A stretch of 31,310 bases of DNA, from NCBI GenBank assembly GCA_038240295.1, contig JBBSDW010000018.1:1-31310 (forward strand), in the 5' to 3' direction. Shown one piece after another: positions 1-7,532 of this stretch (the first letter of the stretch is position 1; each line of letters begins with the position of its first letter). The notes under the pieces were generated by a model, which saw nothing but the letters and a program-made list of their open reading frames with translations, searched no databases and had not been told where the DNA came from. Position numbers and translations under genes: made by a program. Source of the DNA: JABDDM01 sp038240295 (GTDB lineage Bacteria > Bacteroidota > Ignavibacteria > Palsa-1295).

Positions 1-2853
1 ATGAGTAGCCGTCCTGAATACACGAACTTTCCCAAAATTCACTTCCGAAGAATCGATCACCAGCATCTTATACTCGTCCTGACCGACGAGAAGGATCGTA
101 TCCGTTGAGCCATCGTCATAGGTGAAGACAAGATTCGCCGAATGCAAAAGCTGCGGTACCTTTGGCGTGAAAGTGATCGTGTAGGTTGAGGTGACGCCGA
201 GCCAAAGGCTATCGTTCGATGTCGAACCCGACTGCGAGGCAATGCTGAATTCGTTATGCGCATCGTTAACGATCGCAAAGGTCGTCTTCAAATACCAGTC
301 GCCAGCATTTGTCAGCGTAAGCGCTTTTGAAGCGGTGCCGGGAAGCGGGACCAATCCGCAATCAACTTTTTTGGTCGAGAATACCGGCACAGGCGCGGCT
401 CCCGTCCCAAGTAATTCTACGGAATCGGGACGGATGTCGCCATCGCGCGCGTGGAGATATCCTTGATAGGACCCTCGAATAGGCGGCTGAAAATAAACGG
501 CAAGGTTCGAAGTATCACGTGCACGGACGCTTGAGACGGAATCGCCTAAGGAAAATGCTGATCCCTGCTGTGAGATACTGATGCTCCCAACATGAAGCAG
601 AACATTGGATCCGTTTGAAAAAACTGCTGGCTGTGCGACCTTTGTCTTCACGCGTACTTTGCCGAAGTCGATCACTTTTTGCGCGAATTGCACATACTGC
701 GATTGCTCGCGACCGAGCAGCACAACCTTGTTGCGCGTGCTATCGGTATACGTGATCGTAAGCAGTGCCTGATGCAACAGTCCTGTCTTTGCGTTGGTGA
801 CAAATGTAACCGCGAGCGTGGTATCGCGGCCGGCGGGAACCTGAAATGCCGATTGCGGCGAAGACGAACTCAGCGTGAAATCGTTCTTATCGGGACCCGT
901 AATCTCAAGATGTGCGATGTGGAGTTCGAAGTCGCCGGTGTCGGCAAGCATCGTGAATAACGTCGCAGGGATACCGGCCGGATGAATGCCGAAATCGAGC
1001 GTATCAAGACTCAGTTTCGGAAGTGGCAGCGCTCCGAATCCGACTAAATAGACGGAGTCGATTTGACCGTTGACCATTGTGTGCATCCATGCTGCAGCCG
1101 GTCCATGCGCGAGAGGATGAAACGTGATCTGAATCGAATCACTCTGGAACGGCGTAAGGGCTTGGGGAGCGGACGTCACCAGGAATGGCGCAGTGAATGG
1201 AAGCACGACAGGCGCCGTCGTGATCGGAAGCACAACGTTGCCGTTGTTTCGCATCGAGACCGTATCAGTTTTGGTCAGGCTCACCTGCACTTTGCCAAAG
1301 TCGATCAAGTTGCGGCCGAGATAGATCTTTGGCTCCAGTTCATAACCAGCCAGATTAACGACTTGCTCGCTCTTGTCATCAAAATCGAATTCAAACGTCG
1401 CCTGTCGCTGGCCTTCCGGTCCCGTGCCTGGAGCAAAACTGATGCTGAAAGTGATTGACGAATCGGGATCGAGCAAAAAATTCGAGAGATTCGGCGTATA
1501 CTGATAAGCCGATGCATTCGGTCCGTGCAAGCCAACGCTCAGGATCGTCGCGGTCATGTCGCCCTGGTTTGTCAGCGTGACAGTTTTGATCACGTGATCT
1601 CCCCTGCGAACGCTGCCAAAATTCAGGGTATTGGTGCTGAGCACTGGGATCGGCTCGACACCCTGCCCCGTGATCTGGACACTATCGAGCGGCACATTTT
1701 GCGCCTGGACGAACATCGTTGCAGCGTAGCGCTGGCGAAGTGTTGGCAAAAAATGGACACGCATCTGCCAATTGCTCGAGGGCGAAACGGTGATCTGCGA
1801 GCTGGGCGTGATCACTGGCTGCGTGGTGAATGGCGAATTGATCGGGTTGATCGGATTGCCATACACATACAGATTTGCGTTACCGCCATTGTAGACGTTC
1901 GTGAAGCTTGTCGCGAGCGTGTTAATACGAATTTTGCCGAAGTCGATGTTATGCGGTCCGATTGCGATCGCCGGCGAGCCGCCGAGTCCGTGTAGATGAA
2001 TGATACGATGCCTGTTTGGGCCATCGGCATTGTGTGAGTAAACATGCAGATCTGCATCGGCATCCGTCTTTGCGCTTGGCGCGAATCGAACAAGGAATTC
2101 ATTCGTCGATTCAGTCGAGAGCGTGAACCGGTCGCCACGTTGTGAGGTCACACTGAAATCATTCGAGCCGACGATTCGAACGCTATCGACCTGCAACGGA
2201 TCGAGGCCGTAACTCTCGATCGAATCCGGAATCGTCGCAGCAAATCCAATCAATACCGTTCCGAACTCCACACGATCGGTTTGCACTGCCACACCTGCAG
2301 TGAAGCGAGCCAGATTGATCTTGAGCGCACCCGTGCCGGTGCCGTAATAAAAACCATCGGGGCGCTCGTTCAGTCGATCTTTGATCCGAAACTTAAATGG
2401 CACGCCAGTGCTGACATAACGCGCCGTGTACTTATGCGACGTCTGGTAAGGCTCGTTGACGTGAATGACGCTTTCGCCCAACCTGTTCGTATCGATCGCA
2501 AGATAGATCTGGTAGCTCGTATTGTTAAAGCTTGGCGGATCGAGCAGCGGATAGGGTGCGAGCCAGTTCGGGACGGAATAAGTATAGCGAGCATCGAAGC
2601 CAGCACTATCCTGGCCTGCCCAAAGTCCAAACGTGCCGCTGATGCTCATGCTGACCTCAATGGGGCTCGTCAGCTGTAAATTGCTCGTGATCGAACTCGG
2701 ATTGTTCGCCTGAATGAGCAGCGTATCACGGTCGGTCGCGATCCGCCACTGCGCTTGCGATGAAGAGGCGGCAAACACAAGTGCAAACAGAACCAGCGAA
2801 GCGGTTGCGTACCCGTTGATTGAATTCCATGGATTCGCAAGCGATGACAGCAA
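1..2853 (-). CDS. Secreted multi-module HYDIN/ASPM-type (choice-of-anchor D) repeat protein, C-terminus outside the window
   Basis: One frame stays open on the minus strand from about 2853 to the left edge (951 codons, no stop), so the gene is partial. Residues 1-38 form a signal peptide: hydrophobic core LVLFALVFAA, then SSSQA before QWR. Past an N-terminal domain of about 190 residues, an Ig-like module recurs about every 100-109 residues. Each opens with a variant of the strand (I/L)DFGKV(R), coded near 2268, 1940, 1615, 1298, 995, 668, 360 and 40, and each contains an ITFxP-like strand. This is the ASPM/SPD-2/HYDIN or choice-of-anchor D pattern, common in T9SS-exported FCB proteins, so a C-terminal sorting domain is expected beyond the window. 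The start is uncertain: no ATG is in frame, and I chose TTG at 2853, with GGAGAG about 13 bases upstream. The ATG at 2830 is in another frame. Role unknown; probably structural or adhesive at the cell surface. Confidence 0.8.
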   Translation of the reverse strand, partial: MLSSLANPWNSINGYATASLVLFALVFAASSSQAQWRIATDRDTLLIQANNPSSITSNLQLTSPIEVSMSISGTFGLWAGQDSAGFDARYTYSVPNWLAPYPLLDPPSFNNTSYQIYLAIDTNRLGESVIHVNEPYQTSHKYTARYVSTGVPFKFRIKDRLNERPDGFYYGTGTGALKINLARFTAGVAVQTDRVEFGTVLIGFAATIPDSIESYGLDPLQVDSVRIVGSNDFSVTSQRGDRFTLSTESTNEFLVRFAPSAKTDADADLHVYSHNADGPNRHRIIHLHGLGGSPAIAIGPHNIDFGKIRINTLATSFTNVYNGGNANLYVYGNPINPINSPFTTQPVITPSSQITVSPSSNWQMRVHFLPTLRQRYAATMFVQAQNVPLDSVQITGQGVEPIPVLSTNTLNFGSVRRGDHVIKTVTLTNQGDMTATILSVGLHGPNASAYQYTPNLSNFLLDPDSSITFSISFAPGTGPEGQRQATFEFDFDDKSEQVVNLAGYELEPKIYLGRNLIDFGKVQVSLTKTDTVSMRNNGNVVLPITTAPVVLPFTAPFLVTSAPQALTPFQSDSIQITFHPLAHGPAAAWMHTMVNGQIDSVYLVGFGALPLPKLSLDTLDFGIHPAGIPATLFTMLADTGDFELHIAHLEITGPDKNDFTLSSSSPQSAFQVPAGRDTTLAVTFVTNAKTGLLHQALLTITYTDSTRNKVVLLGREQSQYVQFAQKVIDFGKVRVKTKVAQPAVFSNGSNVLLHVGSISISQQGSAFSLGDSVSSVRARDTSNLAVYFQPPIRGSYQGYLHARDGDIRPDSVELLGTGAAPVPVFSTKKVDCGLVPLPGTASKALTLTNAGDWYLKTTFAIVNDAHNEFSIASQSGSTSNDSLWLGVTSTYTITFTPKVPQLLHSANLVFTYDDGSTDTILLVGQDEYKMLVIDSSEVNFGKVRVFRTATH

Positions 2854-2889
2854 ATTGCTGCACGCTCTCCAGGGAGAACAATAAAATCT

Positions 2890-2909
2890 CCTCTCCTGCG
2901 AAGGAGAGG
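2890..2909. repeat. Perfect 8-bp inverted repeat with GCGA loop
   Basis: CCTCTCCT (2890-2897) and AGGAGAGG (2902-2909) are perfectly complementary around a four-base GCGA loop. The hairpin lies in the leader of the large minus-strand gene, and its arm contains the purine-rich AGGAGAGG. It may be an RNA structure in the leader or a copy of a dispersed small palindromic element; flanking bases 2910-2927 (GTTGGGTGAGG then TTTTCGG) may belong to the same unit. No second copy was noticed in the window. Confidence 0.5.
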
Positions 2910-3383
2910 TTGGGTGAGGTTTTCGGGCGTAAAATATAATTGGTCGCATAAGTTGGCAGACGAGCACTGGCCAGCGATCTCGAGGGAATCCGTCGACTCC
3001 TGTCAACGAAGAGATACCGTCCAAGCTACTACGAAAGACGAATTTAGCCTAAATTGTTTCGTGAACCGACCCTCAAAAGAGTTGTCAGCATTTTTTAGTC
3101 ATTAATGGATGAGCGCTCCTGAACCTTAGAGCATTAAGGCAAGAACGGGCAAACCGAGCTTTTAGAAAAGTCATCTCGACCGGCAATGAGCGATAACCGA
3201 TCCGCGCAAGATCACTCCAACGCTGATAACCCCTCTACTGTGACAATCCAAATATACTACTTTCAAACACAAAAACCAAATTCTTAGGGAAAGATTGACA
3301 CATTTTTCCACCTATGTTGCGAAGGGAAAGAATGAGAAAAAAAGCTGAGGTGTAATTTTCGTCTCTTTGCTGACTCCTGCACA
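2910..3383. other. Gene-poor intergenic stretch
   Basis: About 470 bases, visibly richer in A+T than the flanking genes, with no convincing coding frame. A 63-codon frame at 2914-3105 (+) has no recognisable features. The promoter of the large minus-strand gene should lie here; TATATTTT on the minus strand near 2930 could be a -10-like element, but this is weak. Confidence 0.4.
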
Positions 3384-3719
3384 TTGACGTCCGAGGGTTC
3401 TGGATGGCCGCTCCTACTCGAGATAGTAGCGAATGATGTTGCTCGCGTCCTTTCGACGATGTCGGTTTCCGACGCGTACCCTAATCCGGGAAACCGAGTT
3501 ATAACCATGCAAGTCTCGGTGCCACGCGAAGTGAATTTGCATTTTACGTTCACCGACATTTTAGGTAAGCAAATCGAACCCCTGAACCGAGACTATCATT
3601 TATATGAGGGTAAGAACCTTTTATCATTTGGATTGTCAGAGTTGAGTAGCGGAATTTATTTCGCACGCATGGAGGTCGGTGCGGACGTTGTGACCAAAAG
3701 GATCACGATCACACGTTAA
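3384..3719 (+). pseudogene. Orphan T9SS type A sorting domain, remnant of an exported protein
   Basis: The frame from TTG 3384 to the stop at 3719 encodes about 85 residues of a T9SS C-terminal sorting domain: the YPNPGN motif, a central FTDILGKQI strand, a SSGIYFARME strand and a final KRITITR. In intact genes this domain is the last 80 or so residues of a large secreted protein, where the secretion machinery recognises it. Here nothing but about 27 unrelated codons precedes it, with no signal peptide and no long frame upstream. It is most likely the 3' end left by a deletion. It could be expressed as a short orphan, but without a signal peptide it would not reach the periplasm. Confidence 0.65.
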
Positions 3720-3883
3720 GCGTCGAATTCCACTGGCGCGCTGTCGATTCCTCCGAGCTTCAAAAATTCTCAAAATCCCTGCTTTCTAAGAAACGGTTAG
3801 TCATCTTTTCGAATTATATCAAGGCTGCCGTTGACCATGACGGCCTGGTGGAATGGTAACAAAAAAGTAACTTGAGTTGACGT

Positions 3884-4372
3884 ATGGGTAAAAGTTTGAA
3901 CAAGGCGACGATCATTGGGAATGCCGGTAAGGATGCCGAGGTGCGCTACACCGGTACTGGCAAGGCGGTTGCGACGTTTAGCGTTGCTACGACAGACTCC
4001 TGGAAGGATAAAACGTCGGGCCAGATGCAGGAAAAGACCGAGTGGCATAACATTGTTGCCTGGGAGCGTTTGGGCGAGATCTGCGGCGAGTATGTCAAAA
4101 AAGGCGTACGCGTTTATATCGAGGGCCGTATTCAAACTCGCAGCTATGACGACAAAGAGGGCATCAAGCGCTATAGCACCGAGATCGTGGCCAGCGACAT
4201 GATCCTACTGGGCGGGGGTAATCGCGATGGTGGTAGCAGCAGCGGCTCGCACGAGTCGGGCTATTCGAGCAACCGAGGCGCTTCGCAATCATCCCAAGCT
4301 TCTCACGCCGCAGCAGCTCCTGTCGTGCACGAATTCGATCAGGCAAGCGCGGTCGACGATCTGCCGTTCTAA
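3884..4372 (+). CDS. ssb: Single-stranded DNA-binding protein
   Basis: 162 residues. Residues 1-112 form the OB-fold of bacterial SSB: LNKATIIGNAGKDAEVRY at the start, FSVATTD, the WHNIVAWERLGEICGEYVKKG core and YIEGRIQTRSYDD. Residues 113-150 are a flexible Gly/Ser/His/Ala linker, and the protein ends in the acidic tip DDLPF, which binds partner repair and replication proteins in this family. The protein coats single-stranded DNA as a tetramer during replication, recombination and repair. The ATG at 3884 gives the standard N-terminus. The Shine-Dalgarno sequence is weak. A strong terminator follows 18 bases after the stop, so ssb is probably monocistronic. Identification is secure. Confidence 0.97.
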   Translation: MGKSLNKATIIGNAGKDAEVRYTGTGKAVATFSVATTDSWKDKTSGQMQEKTEWHNIVAWERLGEICGEYVKKGVRVYIEGRIQTRSYDDKEGIKRYSTEIVASDMILLGGGNRDGGSSSGSHESGYSSNRGASQSSQASHAAAAPVVHEFDQASAVDDLPF

Positions 4373-4390
4373 GAACGATTCAGACATTCC

Positions 4391-4432
4391 AGCCCCGCCC
4401 CATCGTCTATCTTTCGGGTGGGGCTTTTTTTT
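4391..4432 (+). terminator. Rho-independent terminator after ssb
   Basis: AGCCCCGCCC (4391-4400) pairs with GGGTGGGGCT (4416-4425) with one G-T wobble, followed by an unbroken T tract to 4432. It lies directly downstream of the ssb stop codon. Confidence 0.85.
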
Positions 4433-4435
4433 CAC

Positions 4436-4463
4436 TTGAAGCGTCGGACATTGCGTACTTTTG
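4436..4463 (+). promoter_or_regulatory. Possible Bacteroidota-type promoter of the MCE gene
   Basis: TACTTTTG at 4456-4463 matches the TAnnTTTG -7 consensus described for Bacteroidota, with a TTG at 4436-4438 about 20 bases upstream. It sits just after the ssb terminator and about 18 bases before the proposed TTG start, so the leader would be very short. This is a pattern match only. Confidence 0.35.
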
Positions 4464-4480
4464 TAGTGCAAGGGTGAACG

Positions 4481-5491
4481 TTGAGCATCCGGCACGAACG
4501 TCCATTAAACCCAACCGCATTGGCAAGCGAACGCACGACAGATATCAAAGTAGGGATAACCGCCATCGTCGGCATCCTTCTCCTCGTTTTTGGAATTGCG
4601 TGGGCAAAAAACGTCCACCTGTTTAGCTCCACAGAACAGGAAGTCCATGTCAGGTTTCCGTCACCGGGTGTCGGTGGACTTGAAGTTGGCGAACCGGTGA
4701 TGATCAATGGTGTAAAAGAAGGTGGAGTATCGAAAGTCGAGCAGAAAGACAATGGCTCCGTCATGGTTACGCTCAAATTTCCGAACAGTGTTAAATTCCG
4801 TACTGACGCGCAGGCCGCCATCGGCATGCTCGAATTAATGGGCGGAAAAAAAGTTGAGATGACGCTCGGCTTGAACGGTAAATTACTTACCGATAAAGAT
4901 ACGCTGGACGGCAAATTCAACGGCGACATTGGCAGCCTCGTCGCCATGGTCACAGGGCTTTCCGGCACCGTAAAAGATCTCACCGGCAGGGCCGATTCCA
5001 TGCTTGCATCAGTCAATGTTTTTTTCCACGACAACGACTTGAAGGGTACGGTCAACAAAACGATGCACGATGCGCAGCAAACACTCGAACATTTCGACGC
5101 AACGGCGCACAAGCTTAACGGAATGCTCGATGAAAACTCAGGACCGATCAAACGGACGATCGCGCAGGCAGAAGCTGCAACGAAAGATCTCGCCGATTTT
5201 CTGAAGACCGACCGCCCGACGATCCATGCGTTACTCGACACGACAAGCCTCGTGATGCACGACACCCGCACGCTCGTACTTCGGGCGACCAGCGCTATTG
5301 CGGATGTCGATACGATCCTCGCAGGCGCCACGCGCAACCACACACTGCTTTATAAGCTTACGAGCGATGTCGAATTCAGTAATCGCCTCGATTCGACCGT
5401 TAACAATCTCAACAAATTCATCGAGCAACTCCGGAAGCAGGGACTGGACGCGAACATCCGATTCTTCCAATCTTCGAAGCCGGCACCCTGA
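4481..5491 (+). CDS. MCE-domain (MlaD-like) lipid-transport protein
   Basis: 336 residues. A short cytoplasmic N-terminus is followed by one membrane helix (about 24-43, VGITAIVGILLLVFGIAWA), then an MCE domain (about 52-135) with the family pattern VRFPSPGVGGLEVGEPVMINGVKEGGV and a closing MGGKKVEMTLG strand. The rest (150-336) is helical and probably coiled coil. MCE proteins form hexameric rings that bind phospholipids or other hydrophobic substrates for an ABC transporter in the inner membrane (Mla, Yrb, Mce systems). The partner permease (MlaE) and ATPase (MlaF) usually adjoin this gene, but neither is here. The start is TTG 4481 with AAGGG a few bases upstream; no ATG lies near the N-terminus. 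The next gene is a lipoprotein 65 bases downstream. Confidence 0.85.
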   Translation: MSIRHERPLNPTALASERTTDIKVGITAIVGILLLVFGIAWAKNVHLFSSTEQEVHVRFPSPGVGGLEVGEPVMINGVKEGGVSKVEQKDNGSVMVTLKFPNSVKFRTDAQAAIGMLELMGGKKVEMTLGLNGKLLTDKDTLDGKFNGDIGSLVAMVTGLSGTVKDLTGRADSMLASVNVFFHDNDLKGTVNKTMHDAQQTLEHFDATAHKLNGMLDENSGPIKRTIAQAEAATKDLADFLKTDRPTIHALLDTTSLVMHDTRTLVLRATSAIADVDTILAGATRNHTLLYKLTSDVEFSNRLDSTVNNLNKFIEQLRKQGLDANIRFFQSSKPAP

Positions 5492-5556
5492 GCAAATTTT
5501 TGGCGAAGCGGAGCACTTGAGCCACGCAATTTTGAATTTCAATTTAACCGAATACC

Positions 5557-6585
5557 ATGATCCGTTCAGCTTCACGTTCGTTGCTTCTTGCTGCAGCAAC
5601 GCTGATTTTTCTCTCAAGCTGTGCAAAGAAATCCGAAGATCTCACGCCGGTTTCGCCGGGTGAGACGATCACCTATAAGGACGATGCGCGAAAGTTCAGC
5701 TTTAAGGCGCCGAAAGCATGGGTCGCAGAATCGCAGCCTGGCGCAAAGACGAGCTATTTTTCGACCACCGGCACGCAGGAGCGCTTCTCGAATTATTCAT
5801 CGGGTGATTACGGTGCGCGTATTCAGGTTGGTGTCGATAGCGGAAAAACGGCCAATGAAATGGCGGATGCGTTCAAATCGAGCATGGATGGCGTGACGTT
5901 TGGTAATGCGGAATCGGCGACGCTTGGCGGCCAGCCTGCCGTAAAGATTACCTATTCGCAAGGCAAGGACGAGAACGGCCTGAACGGCTACAGGATCTTT
6001 GCCGATCACGATTCGCTCGTCACCTATTTCGACGCAGCCACTTTTGGTGCAGGCAGAATGACGAAGTACAAACCGGTATTCGATCTTGGGGAGAAGTCGG
6101 TGGTGCTGGCGCATATCAATCGCATCAGCAAGGATGGCAAAATGGATAGTGCGACCGAGGCGCAGATGAACGAAGATATCAAGCCTTCGGACCAAATGAG
6201 CAGCTACGCGGGCAACGGTTATTCGATCGATTATCCAAACAATTTCAACATTCGTGCATCCGCAAAAGGAGTGCTGATCAAAGGCGAGCGCAACGATGCG
6301 ACCCTTCAGGTAGATGTGCTCAGCGATGCCGCCGGTGATCTTGGAAAGTTCGTAACGGAGAATTCGCAGAAGGTCTATCACGGCGCTGCTGTTTCGGGCG
6401 CGACAATCGGTGGGCAACCGGCAAAGGTGGTCAACTATTCGTTTCAATCGTCAGCCGGTTCGCGCGCCTATTTTATCGAACGTGGCAAGCAGGTTTATCG
6501 TATTACGATCAACTGGCCTGTCGCACAAGAATCGGCTTATAAGCCCGCGCTCGAACGGGCTGCGCAAAGTTTCAAGCTTAAGTAA
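5557..6585 (+). CDS. PsbP-like tandem-domain lipoprotein
   Basis: 342 residues. The signal peptide ends in a lipobox (FLSSC, Cys22), so the protein should be lipidated and held at a membrane on the periplasmic side. The mature part has two similar halves. Each opens with a hydrophobic motif resembling PsbP-like domains (KFSFKAPKAW near 49, YSIDYPNNF near 226), continues with a stretch like NAESATLGGQPAVKITYS or GATIGGQPAKVVNYS, and closes with a strand reading YFDAATFG or YRITINWP. The repeated GGQPA(K/V) motif supports an internal duplication. PsbP-like domains occur in many secreted bacterial proteins of unknown role. The gene follows the MCE gene on the same strand and may be co-transcribed with it. 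No function can be assigned. Confidence 0.75.
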   Translation: MIRSASRSLLLAAATLIFLSSCAKKSEDLTPVSPGETITYKDDARKFSFKAPKAWVAESQPGAKTSYFSTTGTQERFSNYSSGDYGARIQVGVDSGKTANEMADAFKSSMDGVTFGNAESATLGGQPAVKITYSQGKDENGLNGYRIFADHDSLVTYFDAATFGAGRMTKYKPVFDLGEKSVVLAHINRISKDGKMDSATEAQMNEDIKPSDQMSSYAGNGYSIDYPNNFNIRASAKGVLIKGERNDATLQVDVLSDAAGDLGKFVTENSQKVYHGAAVSGATIGGQPAKVVNYSFQSSAGSRAYFIERGKQVYRITINWPVAQESAYKPALERAAQSFKLK

Positions 6586-6610
6586 CGTTAGAAGTTGCTC
6601 TTCTCACTTA

Positions 6611-6653
6611 GAGAAGCCCTTCCTCATTTGCTTGAGGTTGGGCTTCTCAATTT
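6611..6653 (+). terminator. Strong hairpin terminator between the lipoprotein gene and dapD
   Basis: GAGAAGCCC (6611-6619) pairs with GGGCTTCTC (6640-6648). Inside, CCTCA pairs with TGAGG across a TT/TT internal loop. A short AATTT follows. The stem is long and perfect, but the T tract is weak. It ends the upstream gene and isolates dapD. Confidence 0.65.
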
Positions 6654-6668
6654 AAAGTCGTAGTCTTT

Positions 6669-7532
6669 ATGGATGGAACGCTGCAATCGAAGATCGAAAC
6701 GTTCGCGGCCATGTCGGCCGAGGAATTTCTTACGGCGAAAAAAGATGTGTTCGATTGTTTTGTCACGCTTCGGCATCAACTCAATGGCGGTGTCGTGCGG
6801 GCTGCCGAGCCCGATGCATCGTCGTCATTCGGCTGGCGAACGAATGCGTGGGTAAAGCGTGGCATCCTGCTTGGTTTCCGGCTGGGAGTGCTCACCGAGA
6901 TCGAAGCAAGCCACCCGTGGTCATTCTTCGATAAATCCACGGTGCCCGTGCGTACGTTCTGCATTGAGGATAACGTGCGGGTGGTGCCGGGCGGCAGCGC
7001 AGTCCGCGACGGCGCTTTCGTTTCGGCGGGTGTGATCATCATGCCTCCGGCCTATGTAAATATTGGCGCCTATATCGGCGAAGGTACGCTCGTCGATTCG
7101 CACGCGCTCGTCGGTTCCTGCGCTCAAGTTGGCAAACGTGTGCATATCAGCGCAGCCTCACAGATAGGCGGCGTGCTGGAGCCTGCGGGAGCGATGCCTG
7201 TCATCATCGAGGACGATGTCATGCTCGGCGGCAACACAGGAGTCTATGAAGGCTGTATCGTAAAGTCGCGTGCGGTACTTGGCACCGGAGTTATCCTAAC
7301 CGGTTCGACACCGATCTACGATATCGTAAACGAGAGGATCATCAAACGCGAATTTGCCGACGAGCCGCTGATCGTTCCGGAAGGTGCGGTTGTGATCGCC
7401 GGATCGCGTTCGATCGCAAGTCGTTCTGTTTTTACAAAAGAGCACAACCTTGCGCTCTACACTCCCATCATAATCAAGTATCGCGATGCTAAAACCGACG
7501 GACGTACCGCACTTGAAGATGCGCTCCGTTAA
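6669..7532 (+). CDS. dapD: 2,3,4,5-tetrahydropyridine-2,6-dicarboxylate N-succinyltransferase
   Basis: 287 residues, close to the usual DapD length. DapD transfers a succinyl group from succinyl-CoA to tetrahydrodipicolinate in the lysine and meso-diaminopimelate pathway, which feeds peptidoglycan synthesis. The N-terminal helical domain holds FGWRTNAWVKRGILLGFRLG, a family signature. Residues about 100-250 form the left-handed beta-helix of hexapeptide repeats, with VVPGGSAVRDGAFV, PPAYVNIGAYIGEGTLVDSHALVGSCAQVGKRVHIS and the GGNTGVYEGCIV segment. The protein is cytoplasmic and trimeric in known members. The ATG at 6669 follows the terminator by about 20 bases. The 3' end overlaps the converging membrane-protein gene by 4 bases. 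Confidence 0.95.
   Translation: MDGTLQSKIETFAAMSAEEFLTAKKDVFDCFVTLRHQLNGGVVRAAEPDASSSFGWRTNAWVKRGILLGFRLGVLTEIEASHPWSFFDKSTVPVRTFCIEDNVRVVPGGSAVRDGAFVSAGVIIMPPAYVNIGAYIGEGTLVDSHALVGSCAQVGKRVHISAASQIGGVLEPAGAMPVIIEDDVMLGGNTGVYEGCIVKSRAVLGTGVILTGSTPIYDIVNERIIKREFADEPLIVPEGAVVIAGSRSIASRSVFTKEHNLALYTPIIIKYRDAKTDGRTALEDALR

Noticed and set aside
2914..3105. 63-codon plus-strand frame upstream of the sorting-domain remnant
   Set aside because: No ribosome site, no recognisable features, and it starts inside the hairpin flank.
4432..5343. 303-codon open frame antisense to the MCE gene
   Set aside because: The sequence is Ser/Val/Arg-rich without domain features, and it lies wholly over a well-supported gene on the other strand.
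5797..6447. 216-codon frame antisense to the PsbP-like lipoprotein
   Set aside because: No recognisable motifs; the plus-strand product has a signal peptide, lipobox and duplicated domain.
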